In this document: piece by piece, positions 22,544 to 33,699 of the stretch
Layout of the letters: every line of letters starts with the position of its first letter
Position numbering within the stretch: position 1 is the stretch's first letter
Assembly (NCBI RefSeq): GCF_019097595.1
Contig: NC_080715.1
Coordinates: 30,339,355-30,403,354, forward strand
DNA length: 64,000 nt
Source of the DNA: Hemibagrus wyckioides
Taxonomy: Eukaryota; Chordata; Actinopteri; Siluriformes; Bagridae
Direction of reading: 5' to 3'
Notes under the pieces: generated by a model
Databases searched by the model: none
What the model was told of the DNA's origin: nothing
The model's input: the letters and a program-made list of their open reading frames with translations, nothing else
Made by a program: the position numbers and the translations under genes

Positions 22544-23864
22544 TAATACTCTTCTTATAATACTTCTTTTTTGTGTTTGGTTAGAAGTGCTACTTCTTGA
22601 ATGCTTAGTAGTCATACATGAATTTATTTCATAGGTAGAAAGCAGAATATTATTTTTTAAAATATTTGTTCTGCAATGCAAACAAAGTATAGTTGACTTT
22701 TTTGTGTATTAGCGGTCAGCATTGGTATTTTATGAATTTAAGATGTTAATAGTTGCCACTTATACAATTGTTTTCCTGGGAAATGTGATTTGAGGTAAAG
22801 TTTCATGCAGTGAAACCATAAAACAGTTACACATAGCTACATATAACTATTGCCATGTGTAAAGCACAGTTATTACTTTTGTTTTGCACAGAGCAATAAC
22901 CATAGTGCTATGTTAAGGCAAGATATGTCTCTTTTTTCAGATTTGAGTTTTTCAGGAGTCTAAATAGCAAACACATGAAATCCAGCTTGTTCCATTTAGA
23001 TTCAAGGCATATTGTATATAATTTTTACTCCAACTGAAATCCATTTTCTGGACCTGTGAGTCAGTCTGACTGGTGAAATGTGTTTTTTTGGTGTTCAATG
23101 TCAGAGATTTGCAACAAAAACAACTCAATCCAGCGTGAAGGATCCCAAATTAACTGTAATATCCACACTGACAGCGGTGAAAAATACAATCCACATCACC
23201 CTCTTCCATTTCTGCTATTGCTGTTGCTGTTGTGAAATGTCCTCGATGATAGCAAGCTCACCTGTTAACTTTTCTGATACAGCACAGGCATCTTAAACAT
23301 GCAGTGTGGATACATAAGAAAATGTCTGGGCGGTCAGACTAGGTCGTAATCATTATAATTTCTAATGAAAGCTGAAATAATAATAATAAAAAAAAGGTAT
23401 TTAAGAAATAAACCAGGTTTGTCGTGCTGTCTGAACAAAGAATATGGCATCAGTCATTTTTAATATTCTTCTGCTATGCTTAAGGTAACAACTAGGTAAC
23501 TAGGGGGCAATATTCTGACCTTGGATGCTTGAAAGCGCAGATTAAATCTTCTTTTGGTCGACTGATTGCACACTTTCTATCTACTCTCAGTGTGGCCTTT
23601 GCCACTGGTGTGATTAAATTGTAATGGAAGGATTTAAGAGCATTACAGATTGCTGCTGCTGAGATATACCTCTTTTCGGATAACGCAAAAAAACCCAGAG
23701 AGGCTGTTTCAGTAGGGGACAAAATAGCGATAGGACAATAGGAGACAATTCTCACTGTAAAACAACTTGTTAAATTGCCACAACATACATTTCTACACTG
23801 ATTATTTATTTGTTTTCGGAACAGAAACTCAGATGATGGTAATAATTTCAAGGTAGTATACAGA
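22544..23864. other. Unique non-coding DNA
   Basis: No family recognised. 23480-23850 is relatively balanced and repeat-free. The 119-codon minus frame there (23492-23851) shows no family resemblance and I do not call it a gene. Confidence 0.5.
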
Positions 23865-24330
23865 ATATATGGCCAAAATTTGTGGACACCTCACCTTCAT
23901 GCCCAACTGTTGCCACAAAGATGGAAGCACACAATTGTATAGAATGTCTCAGTTTCCCTTCACATGAATTAAGAGACTTAAACAGTGCTCCAGCATGACA
24001 ATGCCCCTGTGCAAAAAAGCACAGAGCTCCATGTTGGAGTGAAAGGTCTGAAGTGCCCTGCACAGATCCCTGACTCTGACTCAACCCCACTAAACACCTT
24101 TGGGATGAACTGGAACTGGGGCCTCATCAACATTTGAACATCAGTGCAGATAAATATCTCACTAATGCTCTTGTAGCTGATTGAACACTAATCCCGACAG
24201 CCATGCTCCAACATCTAGTAGAAAGCCTTCCCAGAAGAGTGGAGCTTGTAGAAGAATTAATCTGGATGGAGATGTTCAACAAGCACATATGGGCGTGATG
24301 TTCAGGGGTGCACAAACTTTTGCATTCATC
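23865..24330 (+). mobile_element. Short Tc1-derived element of another family (T3)
   Basis: Left end ATATATGGCCAAAATTTGTG, then GACACC. Right end GGTGCACAAACTTTTGCATT is its imperfect inverse. Between them, TCCAGCATGACAATGCCCCT, then GTGCAAAAAAGC, and TGACTCAACCCCACTAAACA, then CCTTTGGGATGAACTGGAA (in pieces), correspond to LQHDNAPVHK and a decayed SPDSTPLNTFGMNW reading of [14 protein letters not shown]. Only the transposase C-terminal half is represented, and it is frameshifted. Confidence 0.7.
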
Positions 24331-26286
24331 TTTACGAGCTTAAAAATAAGACGGAGCAGAAGGACTATAAACAGAAATGCTTATGATAGAATTTTTTACT
24401 GCATTTAAAATATATCTCTATGCCAGGTGGCATTCTCACATCTACCCTAGAGATCATAGATTAGATGAAGCTAATGGTTGAACTTTCTCAGACTGGCAAA
24501 GGCTCATTCACATGTCATGTCAGTTTGTGGTTTTAAATATCTCTGAAGAGCAGAATGTCTCTTAATTTTCTTAATTACTCTATAATTATAAAATGTAGCA
24601 GTTTCCACTTGTTTATAGATTGTATATTTTAATAAAAAACAGGGACCATGTAGGTTTACTGAGGGTTCTCCAGTTTCCTTCCACCTTCTAAACAATGCCT
24701 GGTCCGAAGTGATTGTGAATTATTATCTTCTTAATAAAGATGCAAGCAGGCACAAACTTTGTGAAGAAGGTTTCCTGTATACAAGATACAACTATCAGCC
24801 ATACCATTAAAACCTCTGACAAATGAGGTGAATAACATTACAATGGCACCTGTGTAGGGGCAAAATATACAGCAGACCGTTTATATGATTCTGACAACAG
24901 AACAGGAGCTTCAGAAAATACTGCTTGCCTTGATCAGGTGTATTGCACAAGAAACTTAAATTTAACCATTATTGTGGCTCCTCTTGATTCATTCAGAAAT
25001 TCCTATAGTGTTTCCTGAGCTCCTCTCCTTATTTTACCTCTTCACATTCATATTTTATTGTGCCCACCTACATTTACATACCCGATTTCCAGAGCCTGGC
25101 ATATTAAATTTTAATTACTCAGGATTGGATTTCCTGTTCTGAATACGCCATATAACATCAACACATGAATAACAGGCCCTGTGAAGGTTTGGATCAGATT
25201 TCAGCCCATGATTGTTTCATCTGTTGGCAGGAAAAAGCTGCTGTGAGCCCTCATATCAGGAAACACACTTGGAGTTGGCTCAAAGCACAGGCACGTGCTG
25301 GCTAAACAATAGCTGTGCCAGACAACAGTGTTATCCTGCAGCCAATTGTTTCATTGCCTTGCGCCTACACCTCGTCCTTCAGTTCAGCACTGTTCTGGAT
25401 GATGTATTTCATAGCCGACTGTAATAAAGTTTAATTAACTGGCCAGATCTCTGAACTGGCCCCTGCGATGCACCCTCAGGGCTGTGATGGATGTCATTTA
25501 AATTAATTACAGATAGAAAACATCAGTCTTGCTGTGATGTTCCAGTTTGTACTGGGATACTAGTTTAGTAGGCAAAAAATATATTGTCATGCCCAATAAA
25601 AACATAATTTAAACACCTATTGTTTGGTACTTTTTTAGCTCATGATTAGTAAATCCTTACAATTGTTTTCTAATGCCTAAAGGTCTAATCTCATTTAGTT
25701 TTCATCAGGCACTTTGTGTTCAAGAGGAGGAAAAGGCAGGGTAAAATTGCAAGAGCTTTACTCATTTAAGATGATAGCATCAGGCAAAATTTAGTCAAAC
25801 ATTGCTGAGTTAAACACATGGAATAAAACTAAGGAATTTGGTACTGTCTTATGCCAAGGGACCAAAAACCAGACTCTATACTGTCTGCTCTAAGCAGTGA
25901 ATAGTAGTAGTGAAATTAAATGGCCCAATGACTCTTGGACACAACTTATGGCAGGGTATGTGAAGCTGAAGATCTCAGTTTGATAGCTAGACCCTATCAC
26001 TGAGGGTGAATTCAGGGATTATATTTCTATGACTATTTGCCTGGATCTTGTGACATTTGGCATGTTTGCTAGAGAGTGTGTGTGAGATCTCTTTCATACT
26101 GATGGTGCTTATGTCTCACTTGGGTTCTGTGGAAAGAATAGTAGTTGAAAAGCTTGAAAACATTGGGGAGGTTTATGACAGGTTGATGAACTGTGCATTG
26201 AATTCATAGAAATTACTATTTGGCGCTTTTGCTTTTTGATATTAAATACTTATAGAGCATGTTATTACCAGTCCAGTGCATGTATA
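24331..26286. other. Mostly unique non-coding DNA
   Basis: 24655-24715 (GGGTTCTCCAGTTTCCTTCC) is a scrap of repeat R3. The rest holds no recognised element apart from the balanced block listed at 25080-25540. Confidence 0.5.
25080..25540. other. Repeat-free, TAAT-rich block (candidate conserved element)
   Basis: This is one of the clearest low-repeat, GC-balanced blocks. It has ATTAAATTTTAATTACTCAG, AAAGTTTAATTAACTGGCC and CATTTAAATTAATTACAG spaced through sequence without simple repeats. A 70-codon frame (25212-25424) has no family resemblance. The composition resembles vertebrate enhancers near developmental genes. This is inference only. Confidence 0.28.
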
Positions 26287-26817
26287 CACAGATCAGGCAT
26301 AACATTATGACCACCTGCCTAATATTGTGTTGGTCTCCCTTTTGCTGCCAAAACAGCTCTGACCCATCATGCACTGTGTATTCTGACACCTTTCTATCCG
26401 AACCAGTATTAACCTCTTCAGCAATTTGAGCAACAGTAGTTCATCTGTTGGATCGGACCACACGAGCTAACCTTTGCTTCCCCTTTGCAATGAGCCTTGG
26501 CCGCCCATGATCCTGTCACTGGTTCATCATTGTTCCTTCCTTGGACCAGTTTTGATAGATACTGACCACCGCAGACCAGGAACACCCCACAAGAACTGCA
26601 GTTTTGGAGATGCTCTGATCCAGTGGTCTACCCATCAAAATTGTCAAACTCAATCAAATCCTTACGCTTGTCCATTTTTCCTGATTCTAACACATCAACT
26701 TTGAAGAAGAAAATGTTCACTTGCTGCCTAATATATCCCACCCACTAACAGGTGCCATGATGAGGAGTCTTATTCACTTTCTCCTGTCAGTGCTCAGAAT
26801 GTTATCCCTGATTGGTG
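26287..26817 (-). mobile_element. Internally deleted Tc1-like element, copy A3 (both ends present)
   Basis: 531 bp from CACAGATCAGGCATAACATT to ATGTTATCCCTGATTGGTG, flanked by TA on both sides (26285-26286, 26818-26819, within TATA). On the minus strand it holds the HTH remnant (the QKLVQG/RPRLI-type region is mutated) and then the same joint as copy A2: KVSEYTVH followed at once by DGSELFWQQKGDQHNIRQ and the terminal repeat. It has no DDE domain. It is the longest copy and the best template for the family's deleted form. Confidence 0.88.
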
Positions 26818-26989
26818 TATACTTTAAATTTAAACACAATGTCTACTGAGTTGTCCTAATATATATGAAAAAAAGGATATGTAAAGATTACATGAAAATA
26901 ATTCAAGTCCCATATGAACCAAAAATAAAAATAAAATATTTAAATTATATTCGAATTGTATTTAACACTATAAATAATGCTTCCCTTGG

Positions 26990-27740
26990 TGTGGAAGGTT
27001 ACATGGAACAAGTTGGAATCACAGTAAAGGTGGAGAAGCTTCCTAAAATTCTCAGGGGTAACCATCAACCATATTAAACAGCACTTGAACCATCTTAAAC
27101 ATCTCAAACAACTGGTTTCGATAATATGCATTTAAATTTCATGGAACCACAACTACTTGCCCCTGGAAACTCAATGATTGCTGATAAAGGAGGAAAGAGA
27201 GAAGTTAGCAGTCACTTAAGAAGCATTGCAGGATGACCTGAAAGCAGCAGGAACAACACTTACAAAGGAAATGCTAAACAATTAACTACACTGAATCATC
27301 TCTGCTTGTACTGCTTATACAAACAAATACAAAAGAGAAACCTCCCAATTATCATGTTTAAAAAGAAAGATTGTGAGTATGATCCAAGGAACACTATATT
27401 CACAGTCAAATACAGAGGAAGCATCAACATATCTAGCTGCTTCTTTGGAAATGGTGCTGGTCCCTTACATGTCATCAAAGGAAACATGAATGAAGTAATT
27501 TCCCAGGCTATATTGGAGCAGAATTGAATCTCATCGGCAATGAAACTGAATCTGGGCAGAAGATGGACATCAACCCCAAACATACAGCCAAAATGAATCA
27601 AGATTGGTTTCTGAAAAAGAAGGTGAAGGTTCTTGCATGGCCTGGCCAATCCCCTGACTTTATTTACCTAAAAATTTAAAACTTCAAGTCTAACAACGGG
27701 ACACTCATTGGGAAAATGAAGGCAATGGCTTTGCAGTAAA
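26990..27740 (+). pseudogene. Tc1-type transposase relic
   Basis: Recognisable in order: EYDPRNTIFTVKYRGSI (about 27375-27425, the NPKNTIPTVKHGGGSI block), ISSCFFGNGAGPLHVIKGNM (27430-27490), then [20 protein letters not shown] (about 27567-27622, second Asp kept) and [12 protein letters not shown] (27620-27662). The NPIENLW segment is gone. The upstream part (26990-27300) is too decayed to read but lies where the HTH region would be. A right terminal repeat may survive at 28968-28993, beyond an inserted MITE. Confidence 0.75.
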
Positions 27741-27988
27741 GTGCAAATATTAAGTTGTGATGTCCAAAAACTTATTAGTACAAAATCAAAAGACAGTGGG
27801 CCTCATCGACTTAAGTAAAGTAAAGTAAAGTTTTCACCAGATTTACACAGGTTTACTTCATACTCATGTAGATGTACAGGGTCCATTCCCAACACAGATC
27901 ATTTGCATCAGTGACACCCACAATCAACATACATTCTGAAAGACAGTAGAAGTTATTTAGACTCACTTCTATTAATGAAAATTAATAG

Positions 27989-28008
27989 ACAACAACAACA
28001 ACAACAAC

Positions 28009-28099
<91 letters not shown>
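27989..28099. repeat. (CAA)n(TAA)n microsatellite
   Basis: Seven CAA units followed by about 30 TAA units. It gives the poly-Tyr and poly-Leu frames here, which are not genes. Confidence 0.95.
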
Positions 28100-28424
28100 G
28101 TGAGCTCCCAGTGTCACGAGTTTCCAGTGTGACCAATTCTTCTTTCCAGACCTGCCTGATCCATCCAGACACTCTACCCCTGGTTGGAGTCTCATCTCTT
28201 GGTGGTGCTCACTGCTGCTGTAGATAGATCTGTGTGGACAGTCTGTGACCCAGGGGACTGCTGTGCATAGAACCACTTGGAGACTATCATGCTGTCTCTG
28301 AACTGCTGTTGCATCAGTCAGCTTCCTTACAGGATGGAATTAGCGCTGTCTATAATTCTATAATAATAGATAATGACTATAAACTGTTGTAGAAAGAACA
28401 TTATCAATATTTACATTATTTATT

Positions 28425-28560
28425 GTCCAGTGTCACCCAAATGAGGATGAGGTTCCCTTCTGAGTCTGGTTCCTCTCAAGGGTACTTCCTTCGATCTTAG
28501 GGAGTTTTTCCTTATAAACGTTAAGGATAAATAGTAACTTTGATTATAATAATAAATAAA
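28425..28560 (-). repeat. Repeat B fragment
   Basis: CCAGTGTCACCCAAATGAGG, TTCCCTTCTGAGTCTGGTTC, CTCTCAAGGGTACTTCC and GGGAGTTTTTCCTTATAAAC are the reverse complement of the block at 8697-8790 and 36160-36262. Confidence 0.75.
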
Positions 28561-28565
28561 CTAAT

Positions 28566-28568
<3 letters not shown>

Positions 28569-28621
<53 letters not shown>

Positions 28622-28648
28622 CATCATCATCATCATCATCATTATTAA
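28569..28648. repeat. (TAA)n(TCA)n microsatellite
   Basis: About 18 TAA units running into TCA units. Confidence 0.95.
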
Positions 28649-28967
28649 ATCTTCCACCAGCTGAGGCATTTGTTTACTGCTTAAATTCAGGCGTATTCCA
28701 TATATAAAAGTGGAATAATCCATGCAAATTATATGATTTCAAGGATTTGCCAGTCAAGATTTACATTACTTAGTCATCTTATGAATAAATTTACACAAAG
28801 TCATGAACATAAGTAGAAAATGACTGTTTATCTAAATTCACTGGATTTTCACGAACATCAAATTTTTTGTGTAAACAATTTACACATAAATCCATTCATA
28901 GTCAGTCTGATAAATGAGGCCCACTATGTATATATTTTAAGTGGATAAATTAAAAAAAAAAAAAAAC

Positions 28968-28993
28968 GTGTCTTAATACTTTTTCCCCTCGCT
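28968..28993. other. Possible Tc1 terminal repeat remnant
   Basis: GTCTTAATACTTTTTCCCCT has the wording of the right end of several Tc1 families (…AATACTTTTTTCCCC…). It is plausibly the far end of the transposase relic at 26990-27740. No left partner was found. Confidence 0.4.
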
Positions 28994-29599
28994 GAATTGT
29001 GTTTGTTAGATGAACTACACCAGCTGTCATGATGGTGCCTCGGGAATTGTCCCAGCTCTGAGTTTTGACTTGGCCTGTCTTGCTTGCCATTGCTCCAGGA
29101 TCTCCATAATTGTTCATCACAATCTACAAGTGAATTGTGGTCTCTGGACTGTGACAGTGTCCTCTGGTATTGCATAGTATCAGAAAATATGCTTCAAAAA
29201 CAACTCAGTGAACTGAAAGGAAGTAAGTAGAGATTTAAGTGGTAATAGTCTTCAAGCCATAAATAATCATTCCATGGTTACAATCCTAAAGCAATCCTAA
29301 ATTTAACAATAATAAAGTTAACACAGGCAAACAGACTGTACACTAAACCCCCGACGCATGCCTTATGAAGGATAAAGTGTGTCCACTATACACATATTAG
29401 GAGGATCATGAAAAGTACTCATGTCTGACACAACTAATTCACACTAATTTACAATCAGACACACTAAAAGAATAATGAAGTCAACAATATCAAAGTCTCT
29501 TATAGTGATCCAGTCCTCAGCTTTTCTGTTCTTTGATCTGTGTTGATTCGGTGTTAAACTGAAACAAGAGAAAGAGAATATTTGTAATTGGTAAATACA
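28994..29599. other. Unassigned non-coding DNA
   Basis: 29020-29160 is GC-balanced (GATGGTGCCTCGGGAATTGT) and could belong to a decayed element that I do not recognise. Confidence 0.45.
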
Positions 29600-29707
29600 G
29601 TGAAATGTTCAGTCCCTTGCGCTCTGACCCCAGATGGGATATGCCAAGAAAAGAATCCCACTGTCCTGTACTGTATGCATGGCAATAATAAAGGTTTTGT
29701 CTTCTTC
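29600..29707 (+). mobile_element. SINE family S2, 3' part
   Basis: CGCTCTGACCCCAGATGGGA, TATGCCAAGAAAAG, and the tail GCAATAATAAAGGTTTTGTC, then TTCTTCTTT, match the tail halves at 58640-58722 and 63590-63712. The fragment lies exactly where the gypsy RNase H relic breaks off. Confidence 0.7.
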
Positions 29708-31800
29708 TTTGTAACCAGTGACACCACTTATTTATTTCAGCATGAGCTTGACAGCCAACAGAGCATCCTAGTGTCAACGCCATAATTCCTGTCTGCCTGA
29801 ATTTTTAGAAAGAAAAATGCTAAAAGCTGCGTTTTGACTGTATCTTGAAATAATTTGGTGATAGAATAGCCCTAACCCCCTCTTCAGAGGCATCTATTTT
29901 GTTCTAAAGGGCAGAACTAGATTCTTGAGTCTGGAATTAGGAACAGGTATGATGGAGGCAAACAACCTGAGAGTTTAAAACTAGTTACACACAGGATGCA
30001 GCTATTCAGCTAAAAATCTAAATGAAATGCCTGTATACATTAGGTAATCCCCAAGAATTGGCTGTTGTTTACCTTATGATGGGCTGACCACTCCGTGACA
30101 GCATAGACTTTTGTATAGTCCATGATACCAGCACATACTAAGAAGGTAATGATGAATAAGATATTGGCTTGGAGTCTTTGTGAGACTTGCTTGGTATATT
30201 GTATTTGATTCCTTAGAGAATCAGAATATAGTCTATATAGTCTATGAATTGTTTACCAAACATGTCCCAGACAACATCATTTATAGATGCCTGGAATACT
30301 GAGGGGACATTGAACAGGCCATTATTCATCAGTGGCCAGTACTAAAAGCTATCTTTCACTCTACTCCTTCTCAGATGCTGATGGGATGATATGCAGTGTG
30401 GAGATCAACCTCTGTTTTAAGTCTGGGTACAAAGGGCTTTGGATAATGGAACTAGTCTGTGATTTGATTATGGCCGCAATAATTGACACAAAGTCTAAGA
30501 TTCTGTGATGAGGATGGAGCGTACTTTAGTATTGTTGGCACTGCTAACCTGTCAATGTGCAGGGTAATTGTGTTTGTGCATAGTGGCTCCCTCATGGAGT
30601 TTTTTGAAATCCAGTGGTTGCACACAGATTGGATTCTTGCCTGGGAAGCTGATGAGCTATGTTGGAGACCACTTTTGTATTGAGCACTTAAAGGGAGAAG
30701 CATAAGGTTTAGGAGAAATGGCATAGGAGACATCTGATGTCCACAACAAAAAGGTGTTTTTTTTTTGTTTTTTTTTTGAGCAGGTCAGATGAGGCATTGC
30801 ACTCCAGATGTTCCTGTTGGTGGATTCAGCAGGGGTTAGTTTCCTGTCTTTCTTCAGAGTTCTTGTTATAGAGTTAAAACCTATTTGTCAGCGTCTTTGC
30901 CATTGGGTGTATGGTCAAACAGACTGTGGAACAATTCAACAAATTAATCATAGTTTCACTTTCATTTAGCCATACAGTGCTGGCCCAAACCAGAACCCAC
31001 TGACAATTGAATGAATGGTGTTATTTTATCTTTGTCAGCTTTAAGGTCTTGAGAGACAATAGTGAGTATTGTAGCAGAAAACCTTGAAATGTGGCTAAAT
31101 CCCTGTTGTATTTGCCACAGCGAGCTATAAAGGGGTCTGGTGAAAGGCTCCATACAATGATATGAGTGGGCTTGGTACCATGGATTGTTAGAGTTGCAGT
31201 CCTGAATAACATCACACAATGGAAACTGGAGCAAGCAATTGCAATGAGTAAGTTTTTCCACAGGTATCTGTCCAACAGGCATGACAGCATTTCAATAGCT
31301 GGTTGCATTTTTAAGGCTCAAAAGCTAATTACTGTTAGGCTTCTTGCTGTTTTGACTACGGACATAATGAGAGGAGAGAGGGGCTTGATTCATTTTTTAT
31401 ATGACAGGAGAACGGACAGAGATAAATGAGGCAAACAGATGCTAAGAGGATTGCCTGACTTGCAGGGTATAAGAGTCTTAACCTTAACAAGAAAAGAGTG
31501 GTTTTCTTTTGTTTTGTTCTACTTCTTGATGCATTCCCTTGTTACTAAAAAAACCAACAACATGGAGCAAGAAAGGTAAAAAGGAGCTCTCAATAATTAC
31601 TGTGACTGTGGTTTTGAGATGGGGTAGTGGTGTTGTATGCAAGGTGTGAGATGTTGGAATTGACAACCAAAACACATGCAGCTTTGCATCCATCATAAAG
31701 GACAACAATGCATGTGATGTGCAGATGGAAACTGGGACATGATTGCGACAAGAAGACAGAATTGTGCTTTTGTTAAAGTCTGAAGTCACTAGCACTGAAA
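29708..31800 (-). pseudogene. Ty3/gypsy pol relic (reverse transcriptase to RNase H)
   Basis: Landmarks read down the minus strand. LRLCVNYCGHNQIT (about 30508-30462) matches the LRPCIDYRGLNEIT block. VDLHTAYHPISI, then EGVEWKIAF-like residues (30415-30350), carries the first RT Asp. LFNVPSVFQASINDV (about 30320-30270) follows. IDYIDYILIL (about 30250-30219) stands in place of FVYLDDILIF, so one catalytic Asp reads Tyr. MDYTKVYAVTEWS (about 30125-30085) matches the MDPAKVRAVTEWP stretch. INKWCHWLQRR (about 29735-29700) matches the EEWRHWLEG stretch of RNase H. The part upstream (30760-31800) is where protease and spacer would lie but is only weakly readable. Stops and frameshifts are numerous. 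No integrase and no flanking LTRs were found. Confidence 0.8.
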
Positions 31801-32423
31801 CAAGGCTCCCTGTAAAACTTGCATTACTTTGTATTACTGACTTTATATAGTAACTAATACTCAGAGAGAGAATTTCAAGAGAACTTAAGGAAGCATGTTA
31901 TAGGTCACAACATGCTCCAAAACAGTGTTTCTTCTGTAGACCCCATTGTGGTTCATGGCATAATTACGTGTTCCATAGTTTGAAAAACATTATTTAAGTG
32001 CATTAAATTTCAGATCATTTCCAGACATTTTAAAATTAACCTATATGATTAGTCACGTGCATATCTAATGTAGTGTAACTTACTTATTCTAAAAGTTTTG
32101 CATTATGTCCAGCATTTATGAGTTAAACAAACTGAGTGATAATCAAGTCAAGCATAATGTTAGTAATAAAATGTGAAACATTTTACTTTTTAACCCCAGC
32201 TGTAAAAATGTCAATTTTAAGTTGACATTGATGGGTAAAATGAAATGTGTCAGCTTTAATGTCAATGTACAGAAATGTCACTGCTAATGTTAAAGCTACA
32301 TGAATAGCAGGCAGTATATTAAATCTAATTACAGATTTGAAAAGGAATTTAATTTGACACTTGCTAGTTAGACATGTAATACAGACTTCTTATATCGCAA
32401 TGTAAATTCTAAATTACTAAATA
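31801..32423. other. Unique AT-rich non-coding DNA
   Basis: Nothing recognised. Confidence 0.5.
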
Positions 32424-32876
32424 TTAAATTTTAGGACACCCCTCCAAATAATTGAATTCAGGTGTTGTTTTTCAGGGGTTGGGCTTGGCCCCCTAAGTTC
32501 CAGTGAAAGGAACTCTTAATGCTTCAGTATACCAAGACATTTTGGACAATTCCATGGGATCATTGTGGGAACAATTTAGGGATGACCCCTTCCTGTTCCA
32601 ACATGACTGTGCACCAGTGCACAAAGCAAGGTCCATAAAGACATGGGTGAGTGAGTTTGGTGTGGAGGAACTTCACCTGAGTCCTGACCTCAACCCCATA
32701 GATCACCTTTGGGATGAATTATCCCATAGCATGAAATTGTCCAAAATGTCTTGGTATGAAGCTGAAGCATTAAGAGTTCCTTTCACTGGAACTAAGCGGC
32801 CGAGACCAACCCCTGAAAAACAATACCTGAATTCGATGATTTGGAGGGGTGTCCCAAAACTTTTGGCAATATAGTG
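32424..32876 (+). mobile_element. Fold-back element made from a Tc1 family T copy (T2)
   Basis: The left arm (about 32431-32560) and right arm (about 32733-32868) are reverse complements along about 125-130 bp with a few mismatches and indels. Both are the left part of family T (GGACACCCCTCCAAAT inward to CAAGACATTTTGGACAATT). The right terminus TTTTGGCAATATAGTG is followed by TA. The loop encodes a plus-strand C-terminal piece of Tc1 transposase: FQHDCAPVHKARSIKTW with the second catalytic Asp, and SPDLNPIDHLWDEL, where the third acidic residue reads Asp instead of Glu. The first Asp and the true right half are absent. It is non-autonomous. Confidence 0.85.
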
Positions 32877-32878
32877 TA

Positions 32879-33699
32879 TTTTAATACAATATATGCATAT
32901 AATTTGGGGGAGTGTCTGCAAATCTGAGTCAAAAAATGCTTGGGATCCACAGCTGAAGAAAAGAAAAAGAGAGACCCACTGTTTTAGAAGCAACAGACTC
33001 CTTAATAATCCCTACGAGGGACAGTACTTTCAAGAAGTCAGTCTCAGCCTGACAACACAAACCCTACTTTAGTAAATTGCAACCACATTATTGGGTGTAG
33101 AGCATTATATTCGTTCCACTCAGGAGGGAATTTTTCTGTCAAATACAAAAAAACCCAACGCAATAAACAAAACAAAACAAAAAAACGTAGATTTCCAGAA
33201 AAGCAGTATTTATGGAAAATCACAGTAATGTGAAGAGGAAGGAGCTGCTCCACATGAACAGTAGGTTCAAATGCAGAAGCAGCTTTTCCTGGTTGGCGAG
33301 GCGGAAGGAGAGCTGGTGGTAGCACTCTGAGAATAACCTCGTCTCCTATCTGGTGGCAGAGCCAAGCTGTGAGCAGTAATTGAAAGCAAAGGATTACTGA
33401 GTGCCAGACCCTTTCCAAGCCCGCCCATTAAGTAAATACAAACAGATATTGTAAAGCATTAAAGCGTGGCCCCAAACACAATGAAGCAAAGCCTAAACCG
33501 CAGCAGGGTTAATTGGAAACAAATTGGTGAAAACAAGCTCCAGGAAAGGTGTTTTTTTATTTTTTATCCTCCCTCTACAAATGTAGAGAGGAACTGAGGA
33601 ATTAACTCGAGAGCTGAAAATTAAACCCTCCAACCTGATATATTAAAAAAATCAATGGAGTAGAATAAAACTGTTTTTGGTTAGGAAGATCTTTTTGCA
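32879..33699. other. Unique DNA, including a balanced repeat-free block
   Basis: 33290-33570 is comparatively GC-rich and repeat-free (AGCAGTAATTGAAAGCAAAG, CAGGGTTAATTGGAAAC) and could be a conserved element. The 124-codon minus frame at 33044-33418 has no family resemblance. Confidence 0.35.

Larger units (their letters stand above)
27795..28925. mobile_element. MITE-like element with 12-bp inverted ends, stuffed with microsatellites and repeat B
   Basis: AGTGGGCCTCAT at 27795-27806 is matched perfectly by its reverse complement at 28914-28925. Sequence inside each end is of the kind seen in a fish MITE beginning GGGCCTCATTTATCA (TTACACAGGTTTACTTCA on the left; TTTACACATAAATCCATTCA on the right). 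The interior has been expanded by (CAA)n(TAA)n at 27989-28099, an inverted piece of repeat B at 28425-28560, and another (TAA)n(TCA)n at 28569-28648. No target-site duplication is clear. Confidence 0.6.

Noticed and set aside
23492..23851. 119-codon minus frame
   Set aside because: No family resemblance. It abuts a Tc1-derived element and has no splice-site support.
27953..28276. 107-codon minus frame with poly-Tyr and poly-Cys
   Set aside because: It is the (TAA)n and (CAA)n arrays read in one frame.
32503..32874. 123-codon frame with clear Tc1 transposase residues taken as a possible intact gene
   Set aside because: It lacks the DNA-binding domain and the first catalytic Asp. Its last third is the inverted copy of its own start, so it is a fold-back artefact and not a functional gene.
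33044..33418. 124-codon minus frame as a possible exon or small gene
   Set aside because: No domain resemblance, no credible splice or promoter context, and leucine-rich low-information translation.
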